NCBI GenBank assembly: GCA_036374175.1
Contig: DASUUH010000140.1
Coordinates: forward strand, 1 to 22,909
From: JASLBX01 sp036374175
GTDB lineage: Bacteria > Actinomycetota > Actinomycetes > Jiangellales > Jiangellaceae
Direction of reading: 5' to 3'
DNA length: 22,909 nt
Shown here: one piece after another, positions 7,726 through 15,243 of the stretch
Numbering within the stretch: the first letter of the stretch is position 1
How the letters are laid out: each line of letters opens with the position of its first letter
Program-made: the position numbers and the translations under genes
The notes under the pieces: model-generated
Seen by the model: only the letters and a program-made list of their open reading frames with translations
What the model was told of the DNA's origin: nothing
Database searches by the model: none

Positions 7726-7745
7726 TTGACAAAAAACTTTGTCAA
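7726..7745. promoter_or_regulatory. operator-like inverted repeat of the ArsR gene
   Basis: TTGACAAA (7726-7733) and its exact complement TTTGTCAA (7738-7745) are separated by AAAC. It lies 17 bp upstream of the ArsR ATG and is AT-rich in a GC-rich background. Each arm also contains a perfect TTGACA -35 hexamer, so a dimeric ArsR protein bound here would block RNA polymerase. No convincing -10 is seen at 17 nt. Confidence 0.6.
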
Positions 7746-7846
7746 GCCCCCGTTCGATCACGTTCGGCAGGCGCAGCCCTGCCGTACCAGGCGCGTGCGG
7801 GTGGTATAGCGCCGACACGCCTAGTGGGCGGCCCACCTCGGAAGGT

Positions 7847-7877
7847 TGTGGAGGCCCCGGCCCGCAGGGCCTCCACA
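7847..7877 (-). terminator. hairpin downstream of the M14 peptidase gene
   Basis: An 11-bp perfect stem (minus strand 5' arm TGTGGAGGCCC, 7877-7867; 3' arm complement, 7857-7847) with a 9-nt loop starts about 13 nt after the peptidase stop codon. It is GC-rich without a U-tract, as is common for actinobacterial terminators. The gap 7746-7890 holds nothing else clear. Confidence 0.65.
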
Positions 7878-7890
7878 CGTCAGCGGCGGC

Positions 7891-9531
7891 CTACTGGACG
7901 GGCGAGTTCACCCGGAGTGGGATGTTGAAGTACTTGTCCGGATCGACATCGTTGATCGCACCGGTCGAGTACGCGTCGAGAATGCCGGCCAGCCCGACCT
8001 CGACCTGCTTGGCCCGCATCCCGACCTGCTTGGGACCGAGCTGCTGGGTCTGCCCGCCGGTCTCGAACAGAATCACCGCACTGCCGCGCAGCGCGAACGA
8101 CCCGAGGGCGGTACCCGGGATATTTGTACTCGGTGGCTGCGGGTAGGCGGTCACCTTGCCGTACGGCGAGTTCCCACGGCCTTGCAGGGCCTCGTAGACG
8201 GCCACGTTGAGCTTGCGCGAGGCTTCGTCGTCGAACTTCGGCCAGTCTCCGTGGGCCGTCGGGTCCGTGATGAAGCGCCCCGAGATAGACAGCGGCGAGT
8301 AGAAGTTGCTGTCGGGGTTGTCCAGCAGGGTGCCCGTGGCGGGCAGGCCCGCGCGGATCCGCTGGCCGTCGAACCGCGAGATCATCGCCGACGGGATGGT
8401 GATGTCGGGGGCAGTGCCGGTCAGGGCCGTCGGAGCTGCGTCGGTGTCGTTAGCAATGATCACCGCTACCGCTCCGGCGTTCTGGGCGTTGGTCACCTTC
8501 TGGACGAACGTGCACGTGCCCCGATCGATCAGCGCAATCGCGCCCTCGGGGAAGTTCATGAGCGGTTGGCAAGCCCGCGTCGGGTTCGCGCTACCGTCGT
8601 TGACCTCGACGATCGCACCGGAGAAACCTTCTTTGGTGACCGGCGGGCCGAAGTTGGCGTGTGTGGCCTGGTACCGGCCGGCCGCCGTCGACGGCGCGTC
8701 GACGACCACCTCGTTGGACAGGCCATGGCCGTAGCACACCGCCTGGCCGTGGAGATCCGCGAAGACGTCAACGAGGCCGAACTCCTGCTCGAGGCTCTTG
8801 TAGACGTCGCGGACGGTGCGGGCCTCCGGGCTCAGGTAGAACCCGATGGATGCGCTGTTGCCTGGCAGGTCCGACGCCACCGGCTCGTAGTCCAGGTCCG
8901 GGTTGAAGTCACGGTTGACGTCCATGCCGCCGATCGTGCCGCCGATGCTGTTGCTGTGGTACCACGCACCGGGGTTGGGTGGGACGCCCTGCAGCTGCGG
9001 GTGAAGGGCGATGATGTCATCCCACGACATGAGGTTCTGGCGGCGCGGGACCTCGCCGCCGTCCATGTTCAGCCTCGGGATGGCGACGAAGGTGATCTGT
9101 TCGCGGATCCGCTGCGACCGGGCCGAGCTGTTGCCCAGTTCGCGAAGCGTGTTCACCAACGCGATGGTGCCGTGGGGCTCGTTGCCGTGGATCTGGCTCT
9201 GGACCAGCACGACGGTGTCACCCTCGCCGACCCGAGCCGACCAGATCGGGCGGCCCTGGTTGGAGTACCCGGCCACCTCGACCTGGACCCGGCCCTGACT
9301 TGAGGACTCGATCTGTTCCAGCGCACGGCCTACGTCTTCGGCGCTCATGAGTCCTTCGTACGAGGCGTCCGACGGCGGCTGGTTGTTGGAACAGTACGAC
9401 TCTGCCGGCCATGCCTGCGCAGTCTGGACGGCTCCGGCCACCAGAAATGCGGCGACGAGCGTCAGCAGCGCCCCCAGGACGACGGTTAGCCGGATCGGAT
9501 GTGCGCGAGTGGCGATCTCCGGTCTGCTCAT
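7891..9531 (-). CDS. secreted M14 zinc carboxypeptidase with inserted PA domain
   Basis: 546 aa. An N-terminal signal peptide has a hydrophobic core at about 13-36 and a likely cleavage after AQA40. The mature part is an M14 metallocarboxypeptidase: zinc ligands H115 and E118 in IHGNEPHG, the Asn-Arg pair in MDVNRDFN (N206, R207), the third zinc ligand H261 in DLHGQ, and the probable catalytic Glu490 in LFETGG. Between H261 and E490 lies a protease-associated (PA) domain, about 318-402, recognisable from IALIDRGTCTFVQKV and AGAVAVIIAND. Two domains are therefore nested. The enzyme should remove C-terminal residues from peptides outside the cell; specificity is not readable. The ATG at 9531 has an AAGGAG Shine-Dalgarno and is followed immediately by the signal sequence. 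It is a single gene, divergent from guaB3, with a hairpin after the stop. Confidence 0.92.
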   Translation of the reverse strand: MSRPEIATRAHPIRLTVVLGALLTLVAAFLVAGAVQTAQAWPAESYCSNNQPPSDASYEGLMSAEDVGRALEQIESSSQGRVQVEVAGYSNQGRPIWSARVGEGDTVVLVQSQIHGNEPHGTIALVNTLRELGNSSARSQRIREQITFVAIPRLNMDGGEVPRRQNLMSWDDIIALHPQLQGVPPNPGAWYHSNSIGGTIGGMDVNRDFNPDLDYEPVASDLPGNSASIGFYLSPEARTVRDVYKSLEQEFGLVDVFADLHGQAVCYGHGLSNEVVVDAPSTAAGRYQATHANFGPPVTKEGFSGAIVEVNDGSANPTRACQPLMNFPEGAIALIDRGTCTFVQKVTNAQNAGAVAVIIANDTDAAPTALTGTAPDITIPSAMISRFDGQRIRAGLPATGTLLDNPDSNFYSPLSISGRFITDPTAHGDWPKFDDEASRKLNVAVYEALQGRGNSPYGKVTAYPQPPSTNIPGTALGSFALRGSAVILFETGGQTQQLGPKQVGMRAKQVEVGLAGILDAYSTGAINDVDPDKYFNIPLRVNSPVQ

Positions 9532-9567
9532 TGGAATCTCCTTGTGGGAGGTTGGGGGTGTGTTGCC

Positions 9568-9573
9568 AACATA
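9568..9573 (-). promoter_or_regulatory. candidate -10 box of the peptidase gene
   Basis: TATGTT on the minus strand fits TANNNT and would place transcription start about 30 nt before the peptidase ATG, leaving room for the AAGGAG ribosome site. No clear -35 is visible. It lies in the 158-bp divergent gap 9532-9689. Confidence 0.35.
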
Positions 9574-9677
9574 GGCACGGGCGAAGTTGCGAGCCATAGA
9601 CAGATGACTGGCGGCAATACAACATCTGACGGATGGGCCGCCCGTCGAGCGCATTCAGCCTGCGTTCCCGGGTCGAC

Positions 9678-9683
9678 TAATCT
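9678..9683 (+). promoter_or_regulatory. -10 box giving a leaderless guaB3 start
   Basis: TAATCT is followed by 6 nt and then the GTG start at 9690. Transcription would begin at or next to the start codon. No Shine-Dalgarno is present. The same spacing occurs before gabD2 and guaA. Confidence 0.55.
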
Positions 9684-9689
9684 TGCCTG

Positions 9690-10799
9690 GTGAGCGAGAT
9701 CGAGATCGGCCGCGGTAAACGTGGCCGCACGGCGTACGGCTTCGCCGACGTGGCAATCGTCCCAAGCCGGCGCACCCGCGACCCCGAAGAGGTGTCGACG
9801 CACTGGCAGATCGACGCATACCGGTTCGAGATCCCGCTCGTGGCCGCGCCGATGGACTCGGTGATGTCGCCGGCCACCGCCGTCAAGCTGGGCAAGATGG
9901 GCGGGCTTGGCGTTCTGGACCTCGAGGGCTTGTGGACCAGGTACGACGATCCGGAGCCGCTGCTCGAGGAGATCGCTCAACTCGACGAGCGCGCGGCAAC
10001 CCGCCGGATGCAGGAGATCTACGCCGCGCCGGTGCGCGACGAACTCATCGCCGCGAGGTTGGCCGAGATCCGCGACGGTGGCGTGACCGTTGCGGGTGCG
10101 CTGTCGCCCCCCAGGGTCAAGAAGCACTACCACGCGGTCATCGAGGCCGGCGTCGATCTGTTCGTCATCCGCGGCACGACGGTCTCGGCCGAACACGTAT
10201 CCGGCCGAGCCGAGCCGTTGAACCTCAAGCAGTTCATCTACGAACTCGACGTCCCGGTGATCGTCGGCGGGTGTGCGACCTACCAGGCGGCGCTCCACCT
10301 GATGCGCACCGGGGCCGCCGGTGTCCTCGTGGGATTCGGCGGCGGCAGCTCACACACCACCCGCACCGTGCTCGGTGTCATGGTCCCGATGGCCACCGCG
10401 GTGGCCGACGTCGCCGCTGCGCGCCGCGACTACCTGGACGAGTCCGGCGGCAGGTATGTGCACGTGATAGCCGACGGTTCGATAGGCCGGTCCGGTGACA
10501 TCGCCAAGGCCATCGCGTGCGGAGCGGACGCCGTGATGGTCGGCTCTCCGCTAGCGAGGTCGACCGAAGCACCTGGCCGGGGCTGGCACTGGGGATCCGA
10601 AGCGCACAACACCGAGTTGCCGCGCGGAACGCGCGTCAAGGTCGATCAGGTGGGTTCGCTGGAGCAGATCATCGCCGGCCCGTCGCACGTCTCCGACGGT
10701 TCAATGAACCTCATGGGCGCGCTGCGGCGGGCGATGGCCACGACCGGCTACACCGAGGTCAAGGAGTTCCAGCGGGTCGAGGTCACGGTCCTGCGCTGA
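9690..10799 (+). CDS. guaB3: GuaB3-family IMP dehydrogenase-related protein
   Basis: 369 aa, an IMPDH/GMPR-superfamily barrel without CBS domains. The N-terminus (GRTAYGFADVAIVPSRRTR) and RFEIPLVAAPMDSVMSP at 45-61 are typical of the actinobacterial GuaB3 group. The loop that carries the IMPDH nucleophile aligns without gaps to GuaB of this window: GVGPGSICTTR there, GFGGGSSHTTR (215-225) here, so Cys is replaced by His222. IADGSIGRSGDIAKAIACGADAVMVG keeps the phosphate-binding features. Classical IMPDH catalysis is therefore unlikely; in M. tuberculosis only GuaB2 of the three paralogues has shown IMPDH activity. A GMP-reductase-like or regulatory role in purine balance is possible, but the missing Cys argues against the ordinary mechanism there too. 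The gene is probably leaderless, starting at GTG 9690. Confidence 0.93.
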   Translation: MSEIEIGRGKRGRTAYGFADVAIVPSRRTRDPEEVSTHWQIDAYRFEIPLVAAPMDSVMSPATAVKLGKMGGLGVLDLEGLWTRYDDPEPLLEEIAQLDERAATRRMQEIYAAPVRDELIAARLAEIRDGGVTVAGALSPPRVKKHYHAVIEAGVDLFVIRGTTVSAEHVSGRAEPLNLKQFIYELDVPVIVGGCATYQAALHLMRTGAAGVLVGFGGGSSHTTRTVLGVMVPMATAVADVAAARRDYLDESGGRYVHVIADGSIGRSGDIAKAIACGADAVMVGSPLARSTEAPGRGWHWGSEAHNTELPRGTRVKVDQVGSLEQIIAGPSHVSDGSMNLMGALRRAMATTGYTEVKEFQRVEVTVLR

Positions 10800-10850
10800 G
10801 GCCGCCCGCCCAGTGGTTACCGCCAGGTAGCTTGACGATCACCCGTCGCC

Positions 10851-10856
10851 TAGGGT
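10851..10856 (+). promoter_or_regulatory. -10 box giving a leaderless gabD2 start
   Basis: TAGGGT is followed by 6 nt and the GTG start at 10863. A TTGACG lies at 10832-10837, but the 13-bp spacer is too short for a normal -35. The 63-bp gap after guaB3 shows no terminator hairpin, so read-through from guaB3 is also possible. Confidence 0.5.
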
Positions 10857-10862
10857 GGGAAT

Positions 10863-12437
10863 GTGACCGCAGTCGCGCCTACCCCTCATGATGTTCTTGA
10901 TCGTTCGTTTGTCGACAAGCTCATCGACGGCATCGTGGCCAGCCCGCGCGCCAAGCGGCACCCGGTGGTGGCGCCCTTCACCGGACGGCCATTCGCGGAG
11001 ATCCCGCTCTCGACTCAGGACGACGTCGCCACTGCGTACCAGGCCGCCCACGCCGCTCAGCGTTCCTGGGCCGCCCGGCCGCTCCGGGAGCGGGCCCGGA
11101 TCATCGGCCGCGTGCATGACCTGGTACTCGACCGGCAGTCGGCGCTGGCCGACCTCGTCCAGGCCGAGTCAGGCAAGGCGCGGCGCGATGCCTTCGAAGA
11201 GATCGGGGATGTCGCGCTGGCCGCCCGCTACTGCGCCGTCCGAGGTCCGCAGGTGCTGCGGGATCGCCGGCGAAAAGGGCTTGCGCCCGGCCTGACCAAG
11301 GCGATCGAGGTGCGCCATCCCAAAGGTGTCGTCGGTGTGATCTCGCCGTTCAACTATCCGCTGACGCTGGCGATCTCGGATTGTTTGCCGGCGTTCGTGG
11401 CTGGCAACGCCGTAGTGCACAAGCCAGACCTGCAAGCCGTACTGACGGCGTTGATGGCTCGATCGATAGCGATCGAGGCGGGGCTGCCGGAGGGGTTGTG
11501 GCAAATTGTCGCCGGCGACGGGCCTGGAATCGGCGGCGCGGTCGTCGACCAGGCCGATTTTGTGTCCTTCACCGGATCCACCGCGGTGGGCCGGCAGATC
11601 AGTGCGCGGGCCGGCCAGCGCCTGGTCGGCGCGACCCTCGAGCTGGGCGGCAAGAACCCGATGGTGGTCCTCGAAGATGCCAACCTGGACCGGGCGGCGG
11701 AGTGTGCGGTGCGGGCGTGCTTCTCGAACGCCGGCCAGCTCTGCATATCGGTGGAGCGGTTGTACCTGGCCGAACCGATCCGTGAGGCGTTCCTGGAGCG
11801 ATTCTTGAACCGGATCGGCCGGCTTCGGTTGGGCGCCGGCTTCGATTACCGACATGACGTGGGGTCACTGGTGTCGCAGGCGCAGTTAGAGAAGACGCAG
11901 CGGCATGTCGATGACGCGGTGACGAAGGGGGCGGAGGTTGTCACCGGTGGCAAGCCGCGGCCCGACCTCGGGCCATGGTTCTACGAGCCGACGGTGCTAC
12001 GCGGCGTGCGCCGTGGCATGTTGGCCGCCGACGAGGAGACGTTCGGCCCGGTCGTGTCGGTGTACTCGTTCAATACGGACGATGAAGCCGTGGCGCTGGC
12101 GAACGACTCCTTGTACGGGTTGAACGCGAGTGTCTGGTCCGGCGACATCCGCCGTGGGATCGGCGTGGCCCGGCGGGTCCGGGCCGGAGCGGTCAACGTG
12201 AACGAAGCCTACGGAGCGACGTGGGGTAGCCACGACCTGCCGAGCGGCGGCACGGGCGCCTCCGGTTTGGGCCGCCGGCACGGCCGCGAAGGAATCCTGC
12301 GCTACACCGAGGCGCAGGCCATCGCCGTCCAGCGGGTACACGGGATCACGCCGCTGCCCTGGCACAACTCCTATGATCAGTTCGCCAAGGCCATGACGGC
12401 GTTCATGCGCACGCTCCGCCGCCTTCGCCTGCCCTAA
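10863..12437 (+). CDS. gabD2: aldehyde dehydrogenase, GabD2-like succinate-semialdehyde dehydrogenase
   Basis: 524 aa, aldehyde dehydrogenase superfamily; cytosolic oxidation of an aldehyde to the acid with NAD(P)+. Key residues are all visible: Asn164 in SPFNYP, Lys187 in VVHKPD, FTGSTAVG (236-243) in the cofactor fold, the general base Glu260 in LELGGKNP, and the nucleophile Cys294 in SNAGQLCISVER. The order and wording of these motifs, the LVQAESGKAR segment, and the end of the protein (ASGLGRRHGREGILRYTE) resemble mycobacterial GabD2, annotated as NADP-dependent succinate-semialdehyde dehydrogenase in the GABA shunt. Substrate assignment rests on that resemblance only. The GTG at 10863 is the first usable start; an ATG two bases upstream runs straight into TGA. 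It follows guaB3 on the same strand after 63 bp. Confidence 0.9.
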   Translation: MTAVAPTPHDVLDRSFVDKLIDGIVASPRAKRHPVVAPFTGRPFAEIPLSTQDDVATAYQAAHAAQRSWAARPLRERARIIGRVHDLVLDRQSALADLVQAESGKARRDAFEEIGDVALAARYCAVRGPQVLRDRRRKGLAPGLTKAIEVRHPKGVVGVISPFNYPLTLAISDCLPAFVAGNAVVHKPDLQAVLTALMARSIAIEAGLPEGLWQIVAGDGPGIGGAVVDQADFVSFTGSTAVGRQISARAGQRLVGATLELGGKNPMVVLEDANLDRAAECAVRACFSNAGQLCISVERLYLAEPIREAFLERFLNRIGRLRLGAGFDYRHDVGSLVSQAQLEKTQRHVDDAVTKGAEVVTGGKPRPDLGPWFYEPTVLRGVRRGMLAADEETFGPVVSVYSFNTDDEAVALANDSLYGLNASVWSGDIRRGIGVARRVRAGAVNVNEAYGATWGSHDLPSGGTGASGLGRRHGREGILRYTEAQAIAVQRVHGITPLPWHNSYDQFAKAMTAFMRTLRRLRLP

Positions 12438-12442
12438 ATCTT

Positions 12443-12500
12443 CGACGTGTCCGGCCGGACAACTCGCGGGCCTGCGACGCATCCGGAGTCCGGCCGGACA
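12443..12500 (+). repeat. 58-bp paired-palindrome repeat, copy 1
   Basis: Begins with CGACGTGTCCGGCCGGACA (12443-12461), has a 26-nt middle, and ends with GTCCGGCCGGACA (12488-12500). Each end holds the palindrome GTCCGGCCGGAC; the two are 39 bp apart and can pair with each other or fold singly. It starts 5 bp after the gabD2 stop, so it can serve as a terminator. A second copy with the same spacing is at 13929. Confidence 0.85.
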
Positions 12501-12514
12501 AGTGCGGATCCGAG

Positions 12515-13423
12515 TTGGCTGCATTAGGGGCCGGTGCAGTGCTGGTAGCGACGTACCTTCGCCTGGATCCGGGATGGATCACGTGGCGACACGCGGTGGG
12601 TGCCGTCGCACTGGTGTCGCTGGCCTACCCGGGCCTGTGGGCTGGCGCCGCTCTCGCATCCGACCAGGCTCCGCGAAGCCGCGTCGCCTGGGCCTTCGCC
12701 GTGCTCGGCGGCCTGGGACACCTGCCTCTGCTGGCGGCATTCTCGCTACTGCCGCTGCTCGCCGTGCGCTACCTGGGGCGTGGCACGTCACGATTGGCTG
12801 CGGGCCTCGTGATCAGCCTCGGCGCCGCGGCAGCGGTGAGCTTCGTACTGTTCTTCGATGACTTCGAGCCGTTTGCGGCCAGCGCGCTGGTCGCGTGGGG
12901 GCCGGGCGAGGTCCTCGGCATGGCCCTCAACCTGGCCTTCCTCGCGACGGTTCTACTCGGACCAGGCGTGTCGCTGGTCGCCGCCGTCCGTGCGTCCGGG
13001 GAAGCGTCGCGGCGCTTGGCGCTCGTGGCACTGTCCTCGCTCGCCGGAACGGCGCTCGTCATGCTCTGCGGGGCCTTGCCGATGGCGGGCACCGTCCTGT
13101 TGTTCTGCGGTATGTACGCCGCCCTGGCGCTCGTCGCCGTGGGCAGCTCGCGGGCGCTGACACTGCCCGAACACCACGACCCTCAGCCGCCTCGGCTCGC
13201 CCAACTCACCCCCCGCGAGTCGGAGGTGCTCGGCCTGCTCGCCGAGGGCTTGTCCAATGCCGGAATCGCGGCCCGCCTGGTCGTCTCCGAGCGCACGGTG
13301 GACGCGCACCTGCGGTCGGTCTTCACCAAGCTCGACCTGCCGGAGGGACCTTGGGAGAACCGCCGGGTCCACGCCGTACTCGCCTGGAGGGACGGTTTAG
13401 GCGAAAGGGCCGATGCGGCCTGA
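12515..13423 (+). CDS. membrane-bound LuxR-type transcriptional regulator
   Basis: 302 aa if the TTG at 12515 is used. Residues about 1-211 form a hydrophobic region with roughly seven membrane segments (for example 27-45, 58-87, 93-114, 132-155, 168-187, 190-210). The cytosolic tail carries a LuxR/GerE helix-turn-helix at 231-273: LTPRESEVLGLLAEGLSNAGIAARL followed by SERTVDAHLRSVFTKL. This is a one-component design in which the membrane part probably senses a signal and the tail binds DNA. No receiver or kinase domain is present. The start is uncertain: the frame stays open back through the upstream repeat with no ATG, and a GTG at 12539 has a nearby AGGGG. The 5' end may have been reshaped by the repeat. 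The ligand and target are unknown; its neighbour at 13473 is a likely partner. Confidence 0.8.
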   Translation: MAALGAGAVLVATYLRLDPGWITWRHAVGAVALVSLAYPGLWAGAALASDQAPRSRVAWAFAVLGGLGHLPLLAAFSLLPLLAVRYLGRGTSRLAAGLVISLGAAAAVSFVLFFDDFEPFAASALVAWGPGEVLGMALNLAFLATVLLGPGVSLVAAVRASGEASRRLALVALSSLAGTALVMLCGALPMAGTVLLFCGMYAALALVAVGSSRALTLPEHHDPQPPRLAQLTPRESEVLGLLAEGLSNAGIAARLVVSERTVDAHLRSVFTKLDLPEGPWENRRVHAVLAWRDGLGERADAA

Positions 13424-13472
13424 CGTGCGGATTCTTAGGTTCGGGGGATCCGCCGTCCTTGAGGAGGCCGCC

Positions 13473-13913
13473 ATGCAGCGCCCGCTGCTCATGCTCGCAC
13501 TGATCTGGGTGTCGTTCCTGCTTGTCTTCCCCTTCGCAGCGCAAGGCGATACCAGTTACCTACACATCTCAGCCCACTCGCTTCAGCTTCCCCTGCTCGG
13601 GTTCGCCACGGCGCTCGTCTGGCGGTCCCGTCAGGCCACTGCACCGAGGGCCCAACAGGTGCTCATCTGGATTCTGTCGGTGACCGTGCCGCTTGCGGTC
13701 TTAGGCATTGCGCTGGAGCTCCTGACTGCCGTCGTGCGGCTGGGACAGGACGGCTGGGTCAACAGGGACACCGCCGACGTCTGGGTGCAAGGCCCGCACG
13801 CCGTCGTGGCCAATCTGACGATTCCGTCGCTGATGATCAGCATGCTGGCAGTCCTGGTACTTGTGGTGACTGTCGCCGTGCAGAGGCGTCGCCGCCTCGA
13901 GAGTGTGAGGTAG
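13473..13913 (+). CDS. small four-helix membrane protein of unknown function
   Basis: 146 aa with four predicted membrane helices (about 4-22, 33-50, 62-88, 112-137) and a basic C-terminal tail (QRRRRLESVR). The loop between helices 3 and 4 (about 89-111) is polar and holds a Trp-rich segment and His109. I do not recognise a family. The ATG is fixed by a strong Shine-Dalgarno (GAGGAGG, 13461-13467, 5 nt away). It starts 49 bp after the LuxR-type gene on the same strand, so they are probably cotranscribed. Together they are bracketed by the 58-bp repeats, which suggests that they moved or are regulated as a unit. It could be a sensor subunit, an immunity-like protein or the regulator's target; nothing in the sequence decides this. 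Confidence 0.7.
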   Translation: MQRPLLMLALIWVSFLLVFPFAAQGDTSYLHISAHSLQLPLLGFATALVWRSRQATAPRAQQVLIWILSVTVPLAVLGIALELLTAVVRLGQDGWVNRDTADVWVQGPHAVVANLTIPSLMISMLAVLVLVVTVAVQRRRRLESVR

Positions 13914-13928
13914 CAGCCCTGCACCTCG

Positions 13929-13986
13929 CGACGTGTCCGGCCGGACAGCTCGTTCAGCTGCGTCGTTTCCGTAGTCCGGCCGGACA
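13929..13986 (+). repeat. 58-bp paired-palindrome repeat, copy 2
   Basis: Same plan and orientation as the copy at 12443: the first 19 nt and last 13 nt are identical and the 26-nt middle is partly conserved. It sits between the convergent ends of the membrane protein gene (stop 13911-13913) and the acyl-CoA dehydrogenase (stop 14003-14005), where it can act as a two-way terminator. Confidence 0.85.
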
Positions 13987-14002
13987 CCGTCGCAGCAGAG
14001 TG

Positions 14003-15166
14003 CTAGAGCCCGACCGACGTGAAGCCGCGGAGCAGGTCGCGCGAGATGATCAAACGCTGCATCTCGTCCGTGCCTTCATAGATCCGGATCAGCCGGGCCT
14101 GGCGATACATCCGCTCGAGCGGAAGTTCGCGGGTATAACCCATGCCGCCGTGCACTTGCACCGCCCGATCTACCACTCGATTGGCCATGCCGGCCGCGTA
14201 CAACTTGGCCTGCGCGCAGGCGTGCCGAGCGTCCCTGCCCTGGTCGACCGTCCACGCCGCCCGCAGCACCAACCCGCGCGCGGCTTCGAGCTCCACCTCC
14301 GAGTCCGCGATCATCCACTGGATCGCCTGATTGGTGCCGATCAGGGAGCCGAACGTCTCGCGAGTGTTCGCGTACTCGATCGCCATCGTCAAGGCCCGCT
14401 CGGCCATGCCCACCGCCCAGGCCGGAATGCGCCAGCGTCCCTCCAGAATCCACTTCATCCCGAGCTCGAAGCCCTGGCCGAGTTCGCCGAGGATGTTGCT
14501 CGACGGCACTCGCACGTCGTCGAAGTGCAGCGACGCCGGTGTGGCCGGGCCCATTGTCTGGATGGCAGTGGACGTCCAACCCATCGAACGGTCCACGAGA
14601 AACGCCGTCGCGCCACCGTCGTGCACGCCCCGCTCGGGGTCCGTCACGGCTATGACGATGGCGAAGTCCGCCTCGTTGCCGCCGGTGATGAACGTCTTCT
14701 CGCCGCGCAGGATCCAGTCGTCGCCGTCACGGCGGGCGCTGAGTTTGATGTTTGCCGCGTCTGAACCCGCGCCCGGTTCGGTGATCGCGAAGCATGAGCG
14801 TCGCTCACCTTCGATGGTGGGCAGCAGGTATTCGTCCCGTTGCTTGTCGTTGGCGTAGTAGAGGATGTTGTCGGCCTCGCCGCCGAACCGGAACGGCACG
14901 ATGCACCGGCCGGCCTCGGTCCACAGCAGCGATTGGGTCACGGCGGGCAGGTGCATGCCGCCGTACTCCGATGGGGTGGACAGCCCCCAAAAGCCGAACT
15001 CCCGCGCTTTGAGCTGCAGATCACGCAATTCGTCGGGGCGCAGACCCGGTTCGCCGGCCCGTTCCCGGCGGAGTACTTTCGCCTCGAGCGGCATCACCTC
15101 CTTGGTGATGAAGCTGCGCGCGGTGTCGCGGATAGCGAGTTGTTCTTCAGCCAGTGCGAAGTCCAT
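14003..15166 (-). CDS. acyl-CoA dehydrogenase
   Basis: 387 aa, normal length for the family. A cytosolic flavoenzyme that introduces a trans-2,3 double bond into an acyl-CoA and passes electrons to electron-transfer flavoprotein. Visible features are the FAD/substrate signature CFAITEPGAGSD (125-136), the second signature QVHGGMGYTRELPLERMYR (337-355), and the catalytic base Glu364 in RIYEGTDEM. The placement of Glu in this YEGT motif is that of the short/medium/branched-chain groups rather than the isovaleryl or long-chain types. A GAGAGGA Shine-Dalgarno precedes the ATG. It is divergent from the TetR-ALDH-ADH operon, sharing a 77-bp promoter gap with an operator-like repeat, so joint control is likely. 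Chain length and branching preference cannot be read. Confidence 0.93.
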   Translation of the reverse strand: MDFALAEEQLAIRDTARSFITKEVMPLEAKVLRRERAGEPGLRPDELRDLQLKAREFGFWGLSTPSEYGGMHLPAVTQSLLWTEAGRCIVPFRFGGEADNILYYANDKQRDEYLLPTIEGERRSCFAITEPGAGSDAANIKLSARRDGDDWILRGEKTFITGGNEADFAIVIAVTDPERGVHDGGATAFLVDRSMGWTSTAIQTMGPATPASLHFDDVRVPSSNILGELGQGFELGMKWILEGRWRIPAWAVGMAERALTMAIEYANTRETFGSLIGTNQAIQWMIADSEVELEAARGLVLRAAWTVDQGRDARHACAQAKLYAAGMANRVVDRAVQVHGGMGYTRELPLERMYRQARLIRIYEGTDEMQRLIISRDLLRGFTSVGL

Positions 15167-15182
15167 CGGCGGCGTCCTCTCG

Positions 15183-15204
15183 ACCAGCGATAACTAGCGC
15201 TGGT
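15183..15204. promoter_or_regulatory. operator-like inverted repeat between ACAD and TetR genes
   Basis: ACCAGCG (15183-15189) and CGCTGGT (15198-15204) are exact complements around 8 AT-rich nt (ATAACTAG). It lies in the middle of the 77-bp divergent gap and resembles TetR-family operators in size and symmetry. The AT-rich centre could overlap a -10 of either promoter. Confidence 0.6.
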
Positions 15205-15243
15205 AGTTTTTCACCGTCGCGGTCGATTGGGAAGGGAGGCACA

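Noticed and set aside
7824..7836. Small palindrome GTGGGCGGCCCAC as a second terminator.
   Set aside because: The stem would be 5-6 bp with a 1-3 nt loop, and a much better hairpin lies beside it at 7847-7877.
7846..9303. 485-codon plus-strand open frame opposite the M14 peptidase.
   Set aside because: The minus strand has signal peptide, zinc ligands and PA domain; the plus frame is rich in Arg, Val and Asp with no motif.
12443..12500. CRISPR-like array.
   Set aside because: Only two short palindromes per unit, no further repeats, and no cas genes nearby.
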